A stretch of DNA of 64,000 bases from Arion vulgaris (lineage: Eukaryota; Mollusca; Gastropoda; Stylommatophora; Arionidae), in NCBI GenBank assembly GCA_020796225.1, contig CM036754.1, forward strand, positions 70,269,940 to 70,333,939, read 5' to 3'. Positions 61,841 to 64,000 of the stretch are shown piece by piece (the stretch's first letter is position 1; each line of letters begins with the position of its first letter). The position numbers were made by a program, and so were the translations under genes. The notes beneath the pieces were generated by a model. The model searched no databases and was not told where the DNA came from. It saw only the letters and a list, made by a program, of their open reading frames with translations.

Positions 61841-62911
61841 TCTTCTTCTTCTTCGAACGCTCCATATTAACCACTTGTTTACCACTCTTGTGATTTTTAT
61901 GTGATCTGAGCCTAAGCGCGAATTACGTTGTGCCAGTTATGCGCCTATAAGTAGGCCAGCACATCTGATTTATGCTATTCTTTCTATTTACTAGGGTAGC
62001 TTCCCCAGGTTCTACATCAGCGACTCTTGCTACATATCTTGTAGGTCGCAATGTTTCTTTATTCCTTCCCAGGTCCTACATCAGCCGACTCTTGTTACAT
62101 ATCTTGTAGGTCACAATGTTTCTATTATTCCCTTCCTAGGTTCTACATCAGCCGACTCTTGTTACATATCTTGTAGGTCACAATGTTTCTATTATTCCCT
62201 TCCTAGGTTCTACATCGGCCGACTCTTGTTACATATCTTGTAGGTCACAATGTTTCTATTATTAGCTTCCCCAGGTCCTACATCAGCCGACTCTTGTTAC
62301 ATATCTTGTAGGTCACAATGTTTCTATTATTAGCTTCCCCAGGTCCTACATCAGCCGACTCTTGTTACATATCTTGTAGGTCAGTAATGTTTCTTTATTA
62401 GCTTCCCCAGGCCCAACATCAACCGACTCTTGCTACATATCTTGTAGGTCACAATGTTTCTATTATTCGCTTCCCTAGCGGGTCCTACATCAGCCGACTC
62501 TTGCACATATCTTGTGGTCGCAATGTTTCTATTATTAGCTTCCCCAGGCCCAACATCAGCCGACTCTTGCTACATATCTTGTAGGTCGTAATGTTTCTAT
62601 TATTCGCTTCCTAGCGGTACTACATCAACCGACTCTTGTTACATATCTTGTAGGTCGTAATGTTTCTATTATTCACTTCCCTAGCGGGTCCTACATCAGC
62701 CGACTCTTGCTACATATCTTGTAGGTCGCAATGTTTCTATTATTCATTTCCCTAGCGGGTCCTACATCAGCCGACTCTTGCTACATATCTTGTAGGTCTA
62801 ATATTTCTATTATTCACTTCCTAGGTCCTACATCAGCCGACTCTTGTTACATATCTTGTAGGTCACAATGTTTCTATTATTCGCTTCCCTTACGGGTCCC
62901 GGCACCACATG
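61841..62911 (-). mobile_element. GAA-tailed SINE, form A, swollen by a 13-unit array
   Basis: A normal 3' half (CTTCGAACGCTCCATATTAA, GCGCCTATAAGTAGGCC, ATTTACTAGGGTAGCTTCCC) leads into the array and then the normal 5' terminus (CGGGTCCCGGCACCACATGG). Without the array it would be about 260 bp. Confidence 0.92.
61990..62890. repeat. ~67 bp array inside a SINE, 13 units
   Basis: Each unit holds CCTACATCAGCCGACTCTTG, TTACATATCTTGTAGGTCAC and AATGTTTCTATTATTCGCTT: exactly the form A segment from GGTAGCTTCC to the start of TACTATTCTTTGC, repeated. Subtypes (AGCTTCCCCAGG, CGCTTCCCTAGCGG) are interspersed. Confidence 0.95.
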
Positions 62912-63489
62912 GTTGACTTAACATATATAAAAACCACTTAACAAGATTGGTTTAACACATCAGTACATCAATTTCCTGTTTCAATGACATTAGGATAACG
63001 TTGTATAACACGCGTAACCATGGGAGCAGCCTTGTTATTCTACATTTCAGTTAAAGGCTTGTTTTATTCGGTTATTTACGACAGATCTGAGCTGTGGGCG
63101 ACAAATAGATCATAGCATCAATGATGACTCAGATTCAACAGCCCCTGAGTCTATTTTTATTTAGATCCATTGTAATATAATTCATTATAATGAGAACCCA
63201 TTAGCATTCTTACATGCGGTGAGCTCTAACTAATCTTTATAATGCATTCATTACTTGAAGTTCATTTCAGGGTAATTTCATGAAAACAAGGAAGATGTTA
63301 AAACATCATTAATTTAAAGAGGTAGTTTTTGGGCATAATTGTTTTTCTTAAAACTTAAATGAGTTTGAATTATTTTTCTGACTATTCTCATTACTGTGAT
63401 TTTTAATTATAATTGAAATAAATAGTAATTACAGACGAAGAAAGCAGTAGTTGTCTGACGTTCACGTGTTGTATAATGACATAATAATT
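62912..63489. other. AT-rich, no feature recognised
   Basis: Nothing supportable. Confidence 0.4.
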
Positions 63490-63502
63490 CATAACACATT
63501 TA

Positions 63503-63780
63503 AGAAAAATAAAGTAAAGGAACCCTTTCATACCTCGTGGTATATAGGTCAATACAGTGTTAGGCCTGTATTTTTCATTGACCATCGACACACGGTGGGT
63601 GATGTGGTCAGCATCACGCTGCCGCCTTTACTTTCCCAGAGCATGTCTGGTACCCAGTTGAGGCTGGGTCGACCTGAGAGCAGTCGCGGTCGGGAAAAAT
63701 TCCACGCGCGCTGCGGGAGCTGAACCCAGACCACCAGCCTTGAGAAGCGAGTTCACTAACAACTACTCTACTGCAGCTCT
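63503..63780 (-). mobile_element. tRNA-derived SINE (family S7) with perfect 13 bp target duplication
   Basis: The minus head GAGAGCTGCAGTAGAGTAGT and TGGTCTGGGTTCAGCTCCCG (box B GGTTCAGCTCC) leads to a GC-rich body (GCAGCGCGCGTGG, CAGGTCGACCCAGCCTC) and an A-rich 3' end. Flanked by exact CATAACACATTTA at 63490-63502 and 63781-63793. It looks like the youngest insertion here, and the only copy of its family. Confidence 0.93.
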
Positions 63781-63804
63781 CATAACACATTTATATAGAA
63801 CATA

Positions 63805-63865
63805 AATATCTCCGAAACAGAACGTAGTACACGAAATGTATGTACGACAGATACAATTTTATAAC
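63805..63865. repeat. ~60 bp dispersed repeat (inverted partner at 58240)
   Basis: CCGAAACAGAACGTAGTACA and CGACAGATACAATTTTATAA, complement of 58240-58300. Confidence 0.75.
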
Positions 63866-64000
63866 TATTGAGAGAGAGAAGAAATCAGAAGAAGACAGGA
63901 TGTGAAACCAGTTATGGAATTCATAAAAGAACAACGGATTAAATGGTTTGGACACCTGACAAGAATGACCTGGTATCGTCTACCACAGAGAGCCACACAG
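63866..64000 (+). pseudogene. RTE-like LINE tail, cut by window edge
   Basis: Frame EEIRRRQDVKPVMEFIKEQR, IKWFGHLTRMTWYRLPQRAT, open to the last base. Homologous to IRKKVGT...IKWFGHVSRLP at 13545-13690. Confidence 0.8.

Noticed and set aside
1..62911. GAA-tailed family as Helitron-type or TIR MITE elements
   Set aside because: Clear target duplications of 8 and 12 bp exclude Helitron insertion, there are no inverted termini, and the 3' GAA tail fits retroposition.

Overview
The window looks like invertebrate animal nuclear DNA. It is AT-rich and repeat-dense, and I find no host protein-coding gene, rRNA, CRISPR array or prokaryotic operon that I can support. Nearly every recognisable protein segment is a decayed piece of a selfish element: several lineages of non-LTR retrotransposon (mostly the C-terminal tail after the reverse transcriptase), one Penelope-like element and one mariner. 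The mix of LINE tails (GHTLRR...RGRPR..W type, RNase H type, and a C2H2 finger tail), tRNA-type SINEs, Penelope and mariner would fit a mollusc or another marine lophotrochozoan. That placement is a low-confidence inference.

Layout. 0-9 kb: SINEs alternating with minisatellites (50, 53, 39 and 38 bp units). 9-20 kb: a GAA-tailed SINE pair, a tRNA-SINE with an internal 30 bp array, a jockey-like RT remnant, RTE-like tails, a LINE containing a second LINE insertion, an RNase H tail and a piggyBac-like MITE inside a SINE. 20-28 kb: a palindromic mariner, LINE tails and long degenerate arrays. 28-42 kb: a TIR element with its deletion derivative elsewhere, RNase H LINE tails, hAT-type MITEs, Penelope termini and a LINE between ~130 bp direct repeats. 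42.8-46.6 kb: a 65 bp satellite interrupted by a Penelope element (14 bp target duplication) and by a 701 bp palindrome. 47-64 kb: more LINE and SINE copies, the longest RT remnant (53.9-55.4 kb, minus), a 13-unit array grown inside a SINE (61.9-62.9 kb), and a SINE with a perfect 13 bp target duplication at the right edge.

The most distinctive content is a SINE-like superfamily with a (GAA)n 3' tail, in three related forms (A, B, C). Its members share a core and several predicted hairpins, insert into one another with target duplications, and repeatedly seed or abut tandem arrays. A second SINE family appears to share its 3' tail with an RNase H LINE in the same window. Many target duplications, read directly from the sequence, order the insertions.
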